Shown: positions 33,881-43,900 of the stretch, one piece after another
Layout of the letters: every line of letters begins with the position of its first letter
Numbering within the stretch: the stretch's first letter is position 1
From: Ixodes scapularis
Lineage: Eukaryota > Arthropoda > Arachnida > Ixodida > Ixodidae
DNA length: 64,000 nucleotides
Assembly: GCF_016920785.2 (NCBI RefSeq)
Contig: NW_024609835.1
Location: forward strand, 78,730,795 to 78,794,794
Reading direction: 5' to 3'
The notes under the pieces: generated by a model
What the model was told of the DNA's origin: nothing
What the model saw: only the letters and a program-made list of their open reading frames with translations
Database searches by the model: none
Program-made: the position numbers and the translations under genes

Positions 33881-34242
33881 AGTCCTGGTTTATCCAAACA
33901 ACGAACAAGTACGTGAACCGGTCCAAGGGCACTCTCCCGAGCGCGTACGTGTCTGGACTTCGCGCCCTCTGGGGTAAGCCTTAGCAAGGCCAAACGCCCG
34001 GGCAACCTTCCACACCGCGCTCCCCTCCCCCGCGCCCTCTGGGTTAAGCCTTAGCAAGGCCAACCGCCTAGGCAACCTTCCCCACCGCGCCCCCGCCTAC
34101 AGTCACCCATGACCAAGGGACCGATCGGGTGCTGAAACGTCGGGTTTATGTGTTTTTAATAAAACTTTGGTTATAGTCCGCAAAAACTATGTCAATTCCT
34201 CCCTAACCAGACATACCTCTGTCGAAAATGTTTACGTTTAAA
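33880..34242 (+). repeat. PLE1 inverted pLTR, 5' side, with hammerhead-like core
   Basis: Inverted match of 29900-30212 plus about 45 extra bases (34198-34242) not present at the other end. The segment gaccaagggaccgatcgggtgctgaaacgtcgg (34111-34143) has the GAAACGTC box and a stem-like ggg..ccc region of PLE hammerhead ribozymes, but the first core box is degraded. Confidence 0.75.
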
Positions 34243-34591
34243 CCTCCGCGACTGTCGACTTTCAAAGGATTACCCTCGTCGAAGGTCGCGGCGAGCGATG
34301 GACACAAAGGGCGGTTCGCCACGGGGCTGACGGCGAGTGTAGCAGCGGAGGGGGACAGGGTTTGTTGACTTCCGGGCATCCCCCAGAGACGCCGTCATTT
34401 TAATTCCCGTAGCCGCCACTGGTGGCTGCAGATCGGCAGATAATTCGTTTTTTGCCTTGCGATTACGCAGCAGAATAGCAGTTTTTTGGGGAAAGGTGAC
34501 GCGTTTTTGGTCATTGGGGCTTGTATAAAGAACATAAAAAATGGAAACTGGCAATTCTTTTAACATTAAAATCGTTGCACTGCCCCTTTAA

Positions 34592-35307
34592 GTTCCCGCG
34601 CGTTGCCGAGCAGTCAATCCGGCGAGGTCGTCGTTGCTAGGGGGTCTATCGTCTGCACCGTGAAAGGAGCCAGTGACCAAGGCGTTCAGTGCGCATACAC
34701 AATTGCTCCCCTCCCACACTCTTTTACAATGCCTACACACACACACACGCCGTAAAAGTTAGTGATGGACCGAATCTGCCGAACTTCAGATTCGGCAAAG
34801 TACCTCCCATGCCGATATTTTGAAGGAATGTTCGGCGAAGATTTGGCAAAATGCTGGCAAATGTCTGCGCACGCGCATGAACGCGACGGGGCCATGGATT
34901 GCAAATGGACGCCGCGCAGTCGCGCGGTTACCATCGCACAGCTTAGCACAACCATCGGTTACGGCGAGATCTGGAGTAGGCTACACGGTAACTGTGTGTT
35001 TGTGAGCTTTTGCGACTGTGGTTCTCTTCAATATTTTCTGCCTCAAAAACAGAAGATCGACCAGTAATTTACTTAGTCCACTGCGCAAGTGACAAATGAT
35101 GCGGTGCATTCTGGATAACGTGATTTTCATTTGACCTCTCTTTTGATGCAACGAGGTAGTTGAAACGTTGACTTACAACTGACAATTACGCTCAGTGTCC
35201 GTAGCCCACTGCCGACAAACGGGGCGCTTGCCAGAATGTATGGGATGCATCTGACGTCCTCTTAATATTGCGATGCATGTTTTATCCCTTCTTTTCTTTC
35301 CTGGCAC
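34592..35307. other. No gene recognised
   Basis: Between the two nests. It contains an acac run (34738-34750) and a small hairpin, ccgaatctgccgaacttcagattcggc (34771-34797). Frames at 34686-35067 overlap on both strands and have no motif. Confidence 0.4.
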
Positions 35308-35875
35308 CAGACATGTACAAGCTACTCAAAAAAAGTAATTAAGTTAAACATGACTGTAAACCTGAGACTGGGGCAGAAAAGAGTACACAACAGAAGGTAG
35401 TAAAAGAGGAGGCAACGTCTCAAACTCAGCTGCAAAGTTTATTTCGAACTCGCTTTATACACCCCATCTCCAACGCCGTCTCTACAAAAAAAAAAAAAAA
35501 AAAATACAGACATGACAAGAGGACAATGACATTTGGGTAAACCTTCTCTTATCTCCCTTGAACTCGGCTGTGGGACACTCACACAAAGAGTCACATTCTA
35601 GCATAACCACAGCCACCCAGCGAACGTAGGTGAAATCACTACTGAACACAAAGAAAGGGTTTGACCTTCAAAGGTGCGTTTCCTCCAACAAATCACTCAG
35701 TCAAAAGAAACAATACTATACACTGCTAACAGCCGGAACTGGGGCCATCTCCAAAAATGAGAACGACATTGCCCTCCTACCACGAACCACAAATGGATAA
35801 CACTGCGACTTTCTCGAACAAGTCCAAGGATACACAGAAAAACAACACTAATACTACAAAAAAAAAAAAAAAACT

Positions 35876-36355
35876 TTACAAGCGTAGAAATTGTTTACAT
35901 TCGTTCCCAAACTGCAATGACGCCTGACTTATACAGTTGCCAGACGTTTTTATACGAATCGTTTCTTGGACTACACATTTCATATCATTGCGTTCTTTGT
36001 GAATTACTTCCGTTTCAGACCAGTTCGCTTTACAATTATTACACTTTAGAAGGTGCCTGGCTAACTCGGAATCGGACACGTTGTTTTTCACATTCCGTTT
36101 GTGTTCCGTCAGTCTATCATTTAGACATCTCGACGTCTGACCTACGTATTTAAATACACACTCCATAGGAATCTCATAAACCACAGAATTCTCACACAGT
36201 ACGGACTTCTCGCGATGTGCCTTCTGGCAAACTTCCTGTTTCGATTCAAAATGTGTAAGCTTGCATAACTTAAAATCGGATGTGAACACTGTTTCTACGC
36301 CAAACCTTTTCGCCGACGCTTTTACGTTATGGGAAATATCGTGAAAATACGGTAT
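35876..36355 (-). pseudogene. PLE2 GIY-YIG endonuclease domain (3' part of split ORF)
   Basis: The frame runs from the transposon junction to a stop at 35876. It begins IPYFHDISHNVK, then VYEIPMECVFKYVGQTSRCL and NDRLTEHKRNV, then ELARHLLKCN. VYEIP...KYVGQT is the GIY-YIG motif pair, followed by the Arg and His/Glu positions expected in this family (R in NDRL, E in TEH), and a later Glu in VVQE. It is open for 160 codons with no internal stop. Its upstream continuation is at 41828-41907, on the far side of the transposon. Confidence 0.85.
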
Positions 36356-36356
36356 A

Positions 36357-37237
36357 GGGTGATTTCAGATAAGATCGACCAAAGGATGGCTAGTCGACAT
36401 TTTCAAATCAACTGATGTTTTTATATGTTATTGTCTAGTGTCTGGTATGAACGAATCCAAACTTAGAAAAAATACTTGGGGACAGGAAAAATCGTAAGGC
36501 ATGAAATGGTGGACAGTTGGATTAAAGCGCACTGATGGAGGGGGCCCGTTTGAGAGTGAATAACTAAAGCGATAACATTAGGAGAACTCTAATACGTTTT
36601 AGGCGCCAACTATGGGTATAGCTTGCTTGTAATATAAAGTAATCATATTTATTTAAAATTTATTTATTTTCTAAAAATTGACAAACATGCCTGCTCGAAC
36701 GACAAATGGCAAACTTTGGAGGTCTGTATCTCATGAAATAATGTAATCATTATGGTATAATTTGCAGATATTATTCTACTAATATATAGCTAATATTTAA
36801 AAAATAACTAAGGTATCTGTGTGATACAATAGTTAGGATATATTTAGTCAAACATGGAAAAAAAATCAAACAAAGAAAAATTCCGATGCGAATAAAAAAA
36901 AAACACCACCCTCGATTTTTTTTTTAAATTTAGGTAACCTGTTATACTCTATTTCGGCATTCATTTCCATTAAAAATATGTTGCATCATTTTATTGAGAA
37001 AGAAGATACAACTCCCCAAAGTAGGGTCCTTTTTCAAAGCCTACACTTAGCAGTGTTTTATACAAGAACTGACTCTGAGTTCCAGTTTCATGAAACCAAC
37101 ACGCATCTTTTATATATTTTTATTCAGATGAGGCCAATGATAACTAAAGAAATCGTTCACACACTTAAATTAAGGAGAAACTACTGTGTACAAAGAGGTA
37201 TCATATTACGGACTAGTGATCCGAGAAAAGATCATGC
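36357..37237 (+). repeat. Left terminal inverted repeat of the 5.5-kb transposon
   Basis: About 880 bp, matching 40913-41823 in reverse complement from the terminal GGG to gagaaaagatcatgcag. Shared blocks include aactgatgtttttatatg, cgacaaatggcaaactttgg, tgttgcatcattttattg versus catgttgcatcattgcac, and gactctgagttccagtttca. Identity looks like roughly 85-90% by eye, with indels. Confidence 0.9.
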
Positions 37238-38487
37238 AGCCATCGGCCACTAGGAACTTTGTTTACTTTATTCTCCTGCGACACTATATGCTATTAACTC
37301 TTCCGCTCTACCTTCATCTCTCTCTCTCTCTCTCTCATATATATCCCTGATATATATCCAGAACAAAAACATGTTCAAGCATTCCCTTTATTCGTGGTAG
37401 TGTTCTGTGGCTAGCAAAAATCATTTCCTCGCTAAGCTCACGATTATGGCAAAATAGTTGCCGGAAACCGCAGACGACACTCGTCGCTAGTTCTGGTAAA
37501 ACGGCCGATACAATCTTTTTTTCGCATTTCCCCGCTCGCTGTCAAGGACAAGGGGGTTCGCTTCAACCAGCAAAACATGGCCGCCGACGCCTGTTTACTG
37601 AGCAGTCATGCCTGTCGCCATCTCACTCGCTGGCGTCACGGGCGATAATATCAGGCACAAAGGGACACACCAACCGGCAGCATTATCCCCAAATACTCGA
37701 GCCTCGCGTAAATACATAGAGTGTAAACGCTGTCGCCATGTTATCGTAGTAAGACCGCCCCCCCCCCCCTCCCCCAACGGGGGACTGCAGTACGCGACGG
37801 CGTACTAACACAACGGCGACGATATCGACATCCCGGGCTCCGAATTTTCCCATAGTTCTACTCCACGGGCATTTCTCGAAACGCTTGATATTGTGTACGC
37901 CCGCCTGGAAGGATTTCAGGCGCGTAGTTAAGATAAGGCGGTTCTCCGCGGCAAAAGAAAGCAATTTCACAAAAGCTTAAAAGCGGCGGCGACGCGTGTG
38001 CGGTGAACGCTTGTAGTTTTGGTGTAGACAGGGTGTGTGTGTTCTCGTTGTTGACACCAGCCGGCGATGAGGCACTGCAGGCGGTAGCTCAGTACAGCAA
38101 GGGCTAATCCGAGTGACCATCAACGTAACCCCACCGCCAACCCCTCGCGAACCGGTCGCCGACATAACTCAGGCTGTGTCATGAACCACGTGGTAGAAGC
38201 TCGGGTGCTTTCATATCAGCGCGTGGAGGGACGAAAGTGCGATTCCGGAAAGTCTTTTTCGAAGGCCGCTGACCACAATTTTTTGTCTGGAGACTTTCCC
38301 TCTTTCTTCCTTTGACGTGGATCAAGCTTTGCCGACAGCCTCAGTTGTGACCTCTCTTTTCAAATGTACGTTTGCAGTGAGTGAGCTCCTCAGCCTCGGA
38401 CTTGTCACTTGTGCACCCAGTAGTTCTTTCACTTGGCAATTATATGCCATCAGTTGGGGTTTAATTTCTATTATTTATGTATACATT
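37238..38487 (+). promoter_or_regulatory. Upstream region of the transposase gene
   Basis: Between the left TIR and the first in-frame ATG. It contains a CT microsatellite (37319-37340), a C-run (37760-37772) and GC-rich sequence from about 37550 with caaaacatggccgccgac. Acceptor-like tttgcag (38370-38376) and donor-like gtacgt (38364) sites occur near the start of the frame, so a 5' intron is possible. No clear TATA box was identified. Confidence 0.35.
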
Positions 38488-40377
38488 ATGAAGACGTCCT
38501 GGAGCTCCGAACGAGTGTTTTGTGCAGATTACTTTTGCAAACACAAAAAGACTATACCAAAGCAGCGGAATTTTCGAAGTGTTGGCGAGTTGGACCTAAA
38601 CTCGTTGAAGCAAATTCTTCCGCCTGACTGTTCCACCAAAGTAAATGCGACGGACTACCTGTGCTACCATTGCTTCATGCACATCACTAAGGAGATCTCG
38701 ATGCGAAGCTCAGAGCAGTGCCCTGACATATTTGTGCCAGCTGAAGAAGCAATTGAAGATCTAAATCGCAGCATACTACCTACAGATGTGTCGCCGCTGA
38801 GACAGCCAAGCGTCGTAAGAAGTCGGGACAGGCCTGCCTATGTCAAGAGAAAGCAGACAGAACTGGAGCAGGTTGCTGTCAAGAATATACGCTCAAGGCT
38901 ACGTATTGCGTACGACAGGGACGCACCATCGGGGTCGTCCGAACCAACATGCTCCACATGCACTGAGTGGGTGGACAACTTTCGGCAGGCCTTTGAAACC
39001 GCCACCTCTCTCCGGGAACGTTGTCAACTGCTTACACTCCTGCCGTCAACACTGACGAAGAATGAGGTTCAAAAGATGATTCCACAGGCCTCAATGTACC
39101 TCATCAGTAAATCCCGAAAACTCAAGGAAAAGCATGGCGTGTGGTATGAGCCGGATCCTTACACGAGGTGCAAGGTGAGCCCTGAGAACCTGTCTGCTGC
39201 CCTAGAGTACTTCACGAAAGACGAGCTACAATGTTCGCGCCAAAGTCCCAACCAGAAGGACGTCATCTCTGTCATGCTCAACGGAGAGAAAACGTTCGTG
39301 CCAATGCGCTTCATGACACGCTCAATACGAGAGGCCTTCCGTATATACAAAGACAAGCATCCCGATTCCGGCGTTGGGCTAACGAAATTTTATTCGTTGC
39401 GCCCTAGATGGGTCCAATGTATTCCACACCAGGAAGTGTGCGTTTGTGTGCGCTGCGCCAATTATTATTTTTGTATTGCCGCTCTAGAGAACGTTACAGG
39501 CTCAACATTCAACACTGGTGAAATGAACTCGGCATTTCTGTGCGACCCAGCAACAGAACTGTGCCTTCAAGGAGACTGTGATCACTGCCCAAAAGGCCAG
39601 TTTCTTACACTCCAGGAACTTGATATCCCGGAGGATGAAGAGATTGTGCTTGCAACATGGGAGTCCGGCGACCTTGTGAAAAAAACTTTGGAACCTGAGA
39701 CTTTCCTAAAAGTCATCCAAGTGACAATTGGAAGTTGGGTACTTCCCAACCATATCCGGCAAACGCAAGGTAAAGCGATCTACAATGAAAAACAGTGCAT
39801 GCAACGCGGGAGCATTGTCTTTCATTTTGACTTTGCTGAAAACTGGACCATCGTGCTTCCTGACAAAGTGCAAGCACATCACTGGAAAAAAAAAAAAAAA
39901 CAAGTTTCGATATTTACATGTGTAGTGACGACAAGAAAATCTACAAACAGCTTTGCCATCATCAGTGAGGACCTTTGTCACGACGCCGCTCACGCTTGCT
40001 TGGCTCTAGAAAAAGTGAAGGAGTGGGTTGAAGACAACGTTGCGGTATACTCGTACGTGACGTACGTAAGTGACGGCGCCGCCAGTCAATTCAAGAATCG
40101 CTACCAGCTTCACCAATTTGCAAAGGACGATTGCCCACAAGCCCAGTGGTTATTTTCTGCATCTGGACATGGGAAAAATGCATGTGACGGAGTTGGCGGA
40201 CTCGTGAAGCACCAGGCCACGCTGAACAACCTGAGAGAACGTTCAGTAAGCGCAATTCAGACGGTCAGGACAATGGTGAGCGTTCTATCAAAGGAACTGA
40301 AAGGCGTGCATCTTGTATATCTGGACGAAAATGAGGTTGTTCGGTATCGTGAACAAAAAAAAAAGAAGAGTGGCTGA
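38488..40377 (+). CDS. Transposase-like protein, DDD type (Sola-like candidate)
   Basis: The frame is open from 38317, but that position is GTG; the first ATG is 38488, giving 629 codons. Residues below are counted from the GTG (subtract 57 for ATG numbering). Features: an N-terminal Cys/His group (C69, C74, H76, C116, C119), a second Cys cluster (C375-C386 and C409-C424, LCLQGDCDHC), then FHFDFAENW (D505), VSDGAASQFKN (D586) and GHGKNACDGVGG (D624). The three Asp positions, spaced 81 and 38 apart with the His-Gly-Lys before the last, fit an RNase H-like catalytic core. A run of 14 A codes for K524-K528. No stop or frameshift was seen. It is the only gene in the transposon and presumably mobilises it. 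The family name is inferred, not searched. Confidence 0.82.
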   Translation: MKTSWSSERVFCADYFCKHKKTIPKQRNFRSVGELDLNSLKQILPPDCSTKVNATDYLCYHCFMHITKEISMRSSEQCPDIFVPAEEAIEDLNRSILPTDVSPLRQPSVVRSRDRPAYVKRKQTELEQVAVKNIRSRLRIAYDRDAPSGSSEPTCSTCTEWVDNFRQAFETATSLRERCQLLTLLPSTLTKNEVQKMIPQASMYLISKSRKLKEKHGVWYEPDPYTRCKVSPENLSAALEYFTKDELQCSRQSPNQKDVISVMLNGEKTFVPMRFMTRSIREAFRIYKDKHPDSGVGLTKFYSLRPRWVQCIPHQEVCVCVRCANYYFCIAALENVTGSTFNTGEMNSAFLCDPATELCLQGDCDHCPKGQFLTLQELDIPEDEEIVLATWESGDLVKKTLEPETFLKVIQVTIGSWVLPNHIRQTQGKAIYNEKQCMQRGSIVFHFDFAENWTIVLPDKVQAHHWKKKKKQVSIFTCVVTTRKSTNSFAIISEDLCHDAAHACLALEKVKEWVEDNVAVYSYVTYVSDGAASQFKNRYQLHQFAKDDCPQAQWLFSASGHGKNACDGVGGLVKHQATLNNLRERSVSAIQTVRTMVSVLSKELKGVHLVYLDENEVVRYREQKKKKSG

Positions 40378-40912
40378 CGGTGCGCGCCTTCCCTGGCATT
40401 CAGTCTTGGCACGCGTGGCGGCTCAGCAAGTCATCAACAGAAGGAACCTGTGACGTATATGTAGCACGGACAGTCGGATCCGCTTGGAAGCAACTTTTTT
40501 AAATGGGTACAGCGAGGAAAACCTTAGCGTAAAGTGCCGAATTTGATTTCCCAAGGACTGCTCATTTTGAATGCAGGGACATCTTATTTATCACATTTTT
40601 CTTCACGGGGTATTTAACCTACTGTTTTTGTTGGTGGTTACTAATAATTTTTATCTGATCACTATAAAAAAAAATCCCAAAATGTTATCCTCGAGCAGGA
40701 TAATATATATCGGCTTGCCACGATTCATGCATACACCGAGAGCATCGAAGCTGCTCCAGTTAGGCAGTATGGCATCCGTCACCTGAAATTGTTTGTAATC
40801 GTAAATACACAGCCAACCTAAATATCCTACTATTATATCTTTGTTTTTGTGTGTGGAAGTAAAGTTATTTATTTTACTCTAGATGTAAAATATACCGGAA
40901 GGTACAACTTCA

Positions 40913-41823
40913 CACTGCATCATCTTTTCTCAAATCATTAGTCTCTAATATGATACCATTTTGTACGCTTATGTAAAATGCTGTATATAGTTTCTCCTCC
41001 CTTTTACTGTGTGACCGATCGCTCTTTTTATCAATGACTTCATCTGAATAAATGTATATAAAAGATTTGTGCAAGTTTCATGAAACTGGAACTCAGAGTC
41101 ACTTCTTGTATAGGACACTGCTAAGTGTAGGCTTTGACAAAGGACCCTACTTTGGGGAGTTGTTTCTTCTTTCACAGTGCAATGATGCAACATGTTTTTA
41201 ATAGAAATGAATGCCGAAATAGAGTATAACAGGGTACCCAAATTTAAAAAAAATCGAAGGTGGTGTTTTTTTTTTATTCGCATTGGAATTTTTCTTTGTT
41301 TGATTTTTTTCCCATGTTTGCCTAAATATATTGTAACTATTGTGTCACTCAGATACCTTATTTATTTTTTCAATAATAGCCATATATTAGTAAAATAATG
41401 TCTGCAAGTTATGTAATAATGATTAAATTATTTCATGAGATACAGATTTCCAAAGTTTGCCATTTGTCGTTTGAGCAGGCATGTTTGGCAATTTTTAGAA
41501 AACTAAATAAATTTTTAATAAATATTATTACTTTATATTACAAGCAAGTTGTACCCATAGTTTGTTTGTAAAAAGTTTTAAAATTCTCCTAATTTTATTG
41601 TTTTAATTATTCACTTTCAAACTTGCCCCCTCCATCAGTGCGCGTTATTGCAACTGTCCATCTCTCCCTGCCTTACGATTTTTCTTGTCTCCAAATTTTT
41701 TTTCTGGTCAAAACTAAGTGTGGATTCGTTTATACCAGACACTAGACAATGTCATATAGAAACATCAGTTGATTTAAAAATGTCGACCAGCCACCCTTTG
41801 GTCGATCTTATCTGAAATCACCC
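40913..41823 (-). repeat. Right terminal inverted repeat of the 5.5-kb transposon
   Basis: Partner of 36357-37237. Divergence between the arms (A-run length, scattered substitutions) indicates that the copy has sat in place for some time. The inner boundary is near ctgcatcatcttttctc at 40913. Confidence 0.9.
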
Positions 41824-41827
41824 TATA

Positions 41828-41910
41828 GCAACTCGTCGGTTCCTCACAGTTGGTTCATTCCGCTTGTCTCTGATTTTAATAGAAAGTTGCCGTTTTAGAA
41901 AAGTTTCCTA
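41828..41910 (-). pseudogene. PLE2 ORF, 5' part beyond the transposon
   Basis: On the minus strand this 80-bp stretch is open in the frame that joins the endonuclease portion across one copy of TATA (reading RNEPTVRNRRVA at the junction). A TAG stop occurs at 41908-41910, close to the point (about 41934) where the inverted pLTR begins. The element is thus strongly 5'-truncated. Confidence 0.75.
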
Positions 41911-42395
41911 ATACGCCGCTTACCCAAGTGTCATTGTCCTCTTGTCATGTGTGTATTTTTTTTTTGTAGAGACGGCGTGGGAGATGGGGTATATAAAGCG
42001 TGTTCGAAATAAACTTTGGAGCTGAGTTTGAGACGTTGCCTCCTCTTTTACTACCTTCTGTTGTGTACTCTTTTCTGCCCCAATCTCAGGTTTACAATTA
42101 TGTTCAACTTACACCAGCTCGCCTGCACTCTGACTATTTTTTCGTTAATTAAGTTAAGTTACTGAGTATTAGCCTCAAAAGTACTTTGAGAAGAGTAGAA
42201 ATTACTCAAATGAAAAGTAATTCAATAAATTACTAATTACCGTAAAAAGTAGCGATTTACTTTTGAAATTACTTTTCTTTTTTTCTATGCTAACAAGAAA
42301 GTACTTACATAGGTTTTGATGCGTGAGCGAAATTCTGCTCGCCGAATATAAAGCGGCTTGTGTTTTCACAGAAATGGTTTAATAGGCTCCTTGCG

Positions 42396-42626
42396 CTGGC
42401 GTCACATCGCATACTTTTGAACACCATGTAAGAGGAGGATAGAGAAGCTGCTTTTGTAAGAATTTTGAGTGACAGGTTAATCTTCTATAACCTTCTGGGA
42501 GGAGAATAGCGACGCCTGTGAAAATCTGGGAGGCACAAAGGAGGATCCTGATAAGAGGGGAGCTCCTTCTCCCTCTTTTCTCTGGAGGTCAACGGAAATG
42601 ACGTCATATGCAAGCCACGTATAGCT
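42396..42626 (-). repeat. Dispersed repeat of about 230 bp, copy 2
   Basis: Reverse-complement match of 2826-3055, for example aacctgtcactcaaaattc and ccacgtatagc versus gtatacgtgg. It lies inside TIR element copy C. The frame RGLHMTSFP..SRE is shared with copy 1, but without domain evidence. Confidence 0.7.
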
Positions 42627-43812
42627 GGTTCTGCTTCTGTATGCCTAATTGCTGTGTACTTCTTTTTGGTCAAGGATATTCTGCGGATGTATCATTTCAC
42701 CTTTGAGGTTTAGCACTGCATGAGCTTGATTTTGCAGACAGTGTATGATTGCTTACAGTGTTGCGTAAAGTACGTCTAAAAACTACTAGGTTATGTACTT
42801 CAAGTAAAGTAGTAAGTACACCGGGTGCAATGTACTTTAAGGAACATACTATAAATACAATGAACTTCCGAAGTAAAGTAGAAGTACTTTTTAACACACT
42901 CTTTCAGAATGCCCTTTCATTTCCTATACAGCGGGGTTTTTTTTTTTTTTTTTTTTTTCTTCTTCTTTTCTGGCCGGTATGCATTGCTTTAGGGGAAATC
43001 GATGGTGCATCAGTTTTTTTTAGGGAAGGGCGGCAAAATCGGACGTCATCAGCTCTTTTTTTTTTTTTGGAAATGGCGACGACTAATACGCCTACAGAGT
43101 AATTGCCTTATTCTCTCTGAAAAAAACATTTAACACAATCAACTTATAAGGCATTTATTTGTATCGGTCTTATAGCCGCCATTTCTTCACTCAGAGAAAT
43201 GACCAGATGACGTCTCGAAAGACAGCACAAGATAAACAGGAGAACCAGATTAACTTTAGAGAGGGTGCTGCACTTTGTTACCCCCTTTGAGTGAGGATGC
43301 AGTGTGTGCACCTCCTGTAGTGAGCAAGAATTCCTACATTGGGGAGGAGCGGGGACAAGCCCTTTCTTCAAATGCGTCAAGTCTCCTGGAGCTTCGGGAT
43401 ACAAAGAAACGCCAGTGTTCGGAGCTAATCCCACAGTTACTCGGCCTCTCTTACGTCGTGTCTGTTCGCTCCCCGCGCCTCGTAGCAGTGTTGTTGCAGT
43501 GGGGGGCTCATTAAAATTTTGGGGGGGGGGGGGGGGTTTTGAACTATACACATCACTTTCTTCCTTCCCCCCTTTTGCACGCCACATGCTTCCCCCTCTG
43601 CAAATATCAGCTGATCTTCCAACATATTTTGATAGGCAAAACAACCACTAAAATTCGAAAGTAATTTGTAATTTGAGTGTAAGTCACTCAGAAAAGTAGT
43701 TAAAGTAAACTACTAATTACTAAAATAGAAATGTAATTGAAAGTTACTAAACTACCCAGAAAAGTAGTTAAACTACAGTAACTTGAGTAAAGTAGTTCTA
43801 CGTACAAGTCTG

Positions 43813-43900
43813 GCTGGCAGGCGCTCTGCGTAAGGGTTTTCACCTATCTGCCTAGCCCCGCACACCACCACATGGGCCCCTTTCAGTATGTGCAAATAAA

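Larger units (their letters stand above)
29900..34242 (-). mobile_element. Penelope-like element 1 (PLE1) with inverted pLTRs
   Basis: Flanked by a 9-bp TSD, CCTCCGCGA (29891-29899 and 34243-34251). Sense is on the minus strand: RT at 32220-33617 and a GIY-YIG endonuclease at 31875-32210. Inverted terminal copies lie at 29900-30212 and about 33880-34197, the usual PLE arrangement of pseudo-LTRs. The 5' side carries an inverted fragment of the element's own 3' coding end (33642-33870). A TTAA-MITE (30213-31874) is inserted near the 3' pLTR. Confidence 0.92.
29650..34591. mobile_element. TTAA-flanked MITE 1, split by a Penelope insertion
   Basis: Left end TTAAAGGGCCAGTGCAACG at 29650, right end CGTTGCACTGCCCCTTTAA to 34591. 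An uninterrupted relative lies at 45903-46505, and comparison shows the split occurs at cctccgcga. The left half is 29650-29899 and the right half 34243-34591; everything between is later insertion. TTAA at both ends is the target choice of piggyBac and Kolobok transposases. Confidence 0.92.
36357..41823 (+). mobile_element. 5.5-kb DNA transposon, about 0.9-kb TIRs, TATA TSD (Sola-like candidate)
   Basis: Both ends read GGGTGATTTCAGATAAGATC inward, and TATA lies outside each end (36353-36356 and 41824-41827). Removing the element with one TATA restores an uninterrupted frame in the PLE2 ORF, whereas a 2-bp TA duplication would not; the TSD is therefore 4 bp. The interior carries one long gene on the plus strand. 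A 4-bp TSD plus a transposase with three visible Asp residues recalls the Sola superfamily. That placement comes from family knowledge and remains unconfirmed. Confidence 0.93.
35348..42145 (-). mobile_element. Penelope-like element 2 (PLE2), split by a DNA transposon
   Basis: A 12-bp direct repeat, TAATTAAGTTAA, flanks it (35336-35347 and 42146-42157). The inverted pLTRs are about 35349-35545 and 41934-42098: gtaaacctgagactggggca matches tgccccaatctcaggtttac, and both contain a run next to gtagagacggcgt. The minus-strand coding part is only the C-terminal portion with a GIY-YIG domain. About 50 extra bases lie at the 5' (right) end, as in PLE1. The transposon at 36357-41823 is inserted in its ORF. 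Confidence 0.9.
35308..43812. mobile_element. GTAAC-rich TIR element, copy C, split by PLE2
   Basis: Left end CAGACATGTACAAGCTACTC at 35308; right end cgtacaagtctg to 43812. Flanking octamers cctggcac (35300-35307) and gctggcag (43813-43820) agree at 6 of 8 positions. Only 35308-35347 and 42158-43812 belong to this element, about 1.7 kb, close to copy D in size. The rest is PLE2 and its passenger. The interior includes a copy of the 230-bp dispersed repeat and long T and G runs. Confidence 0.85.

Noticed and set aside
38317..38487. Extending the transposase start to 38317
   Set aside because: That position is GTG and the added N-terminus is hydrophobic and featureless. The first ATG is at 38488. 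A 5' intron remains possible.
36353..41827. Large inverted repeat explained as an assembly artefact or simple inverted duplication
   Set aside because: The arms differ by many substitutions and indels, the ends coincide with a TATA target duplication, and the outer PLE2 arms are inverted by a separate, shorter match with a different offset.
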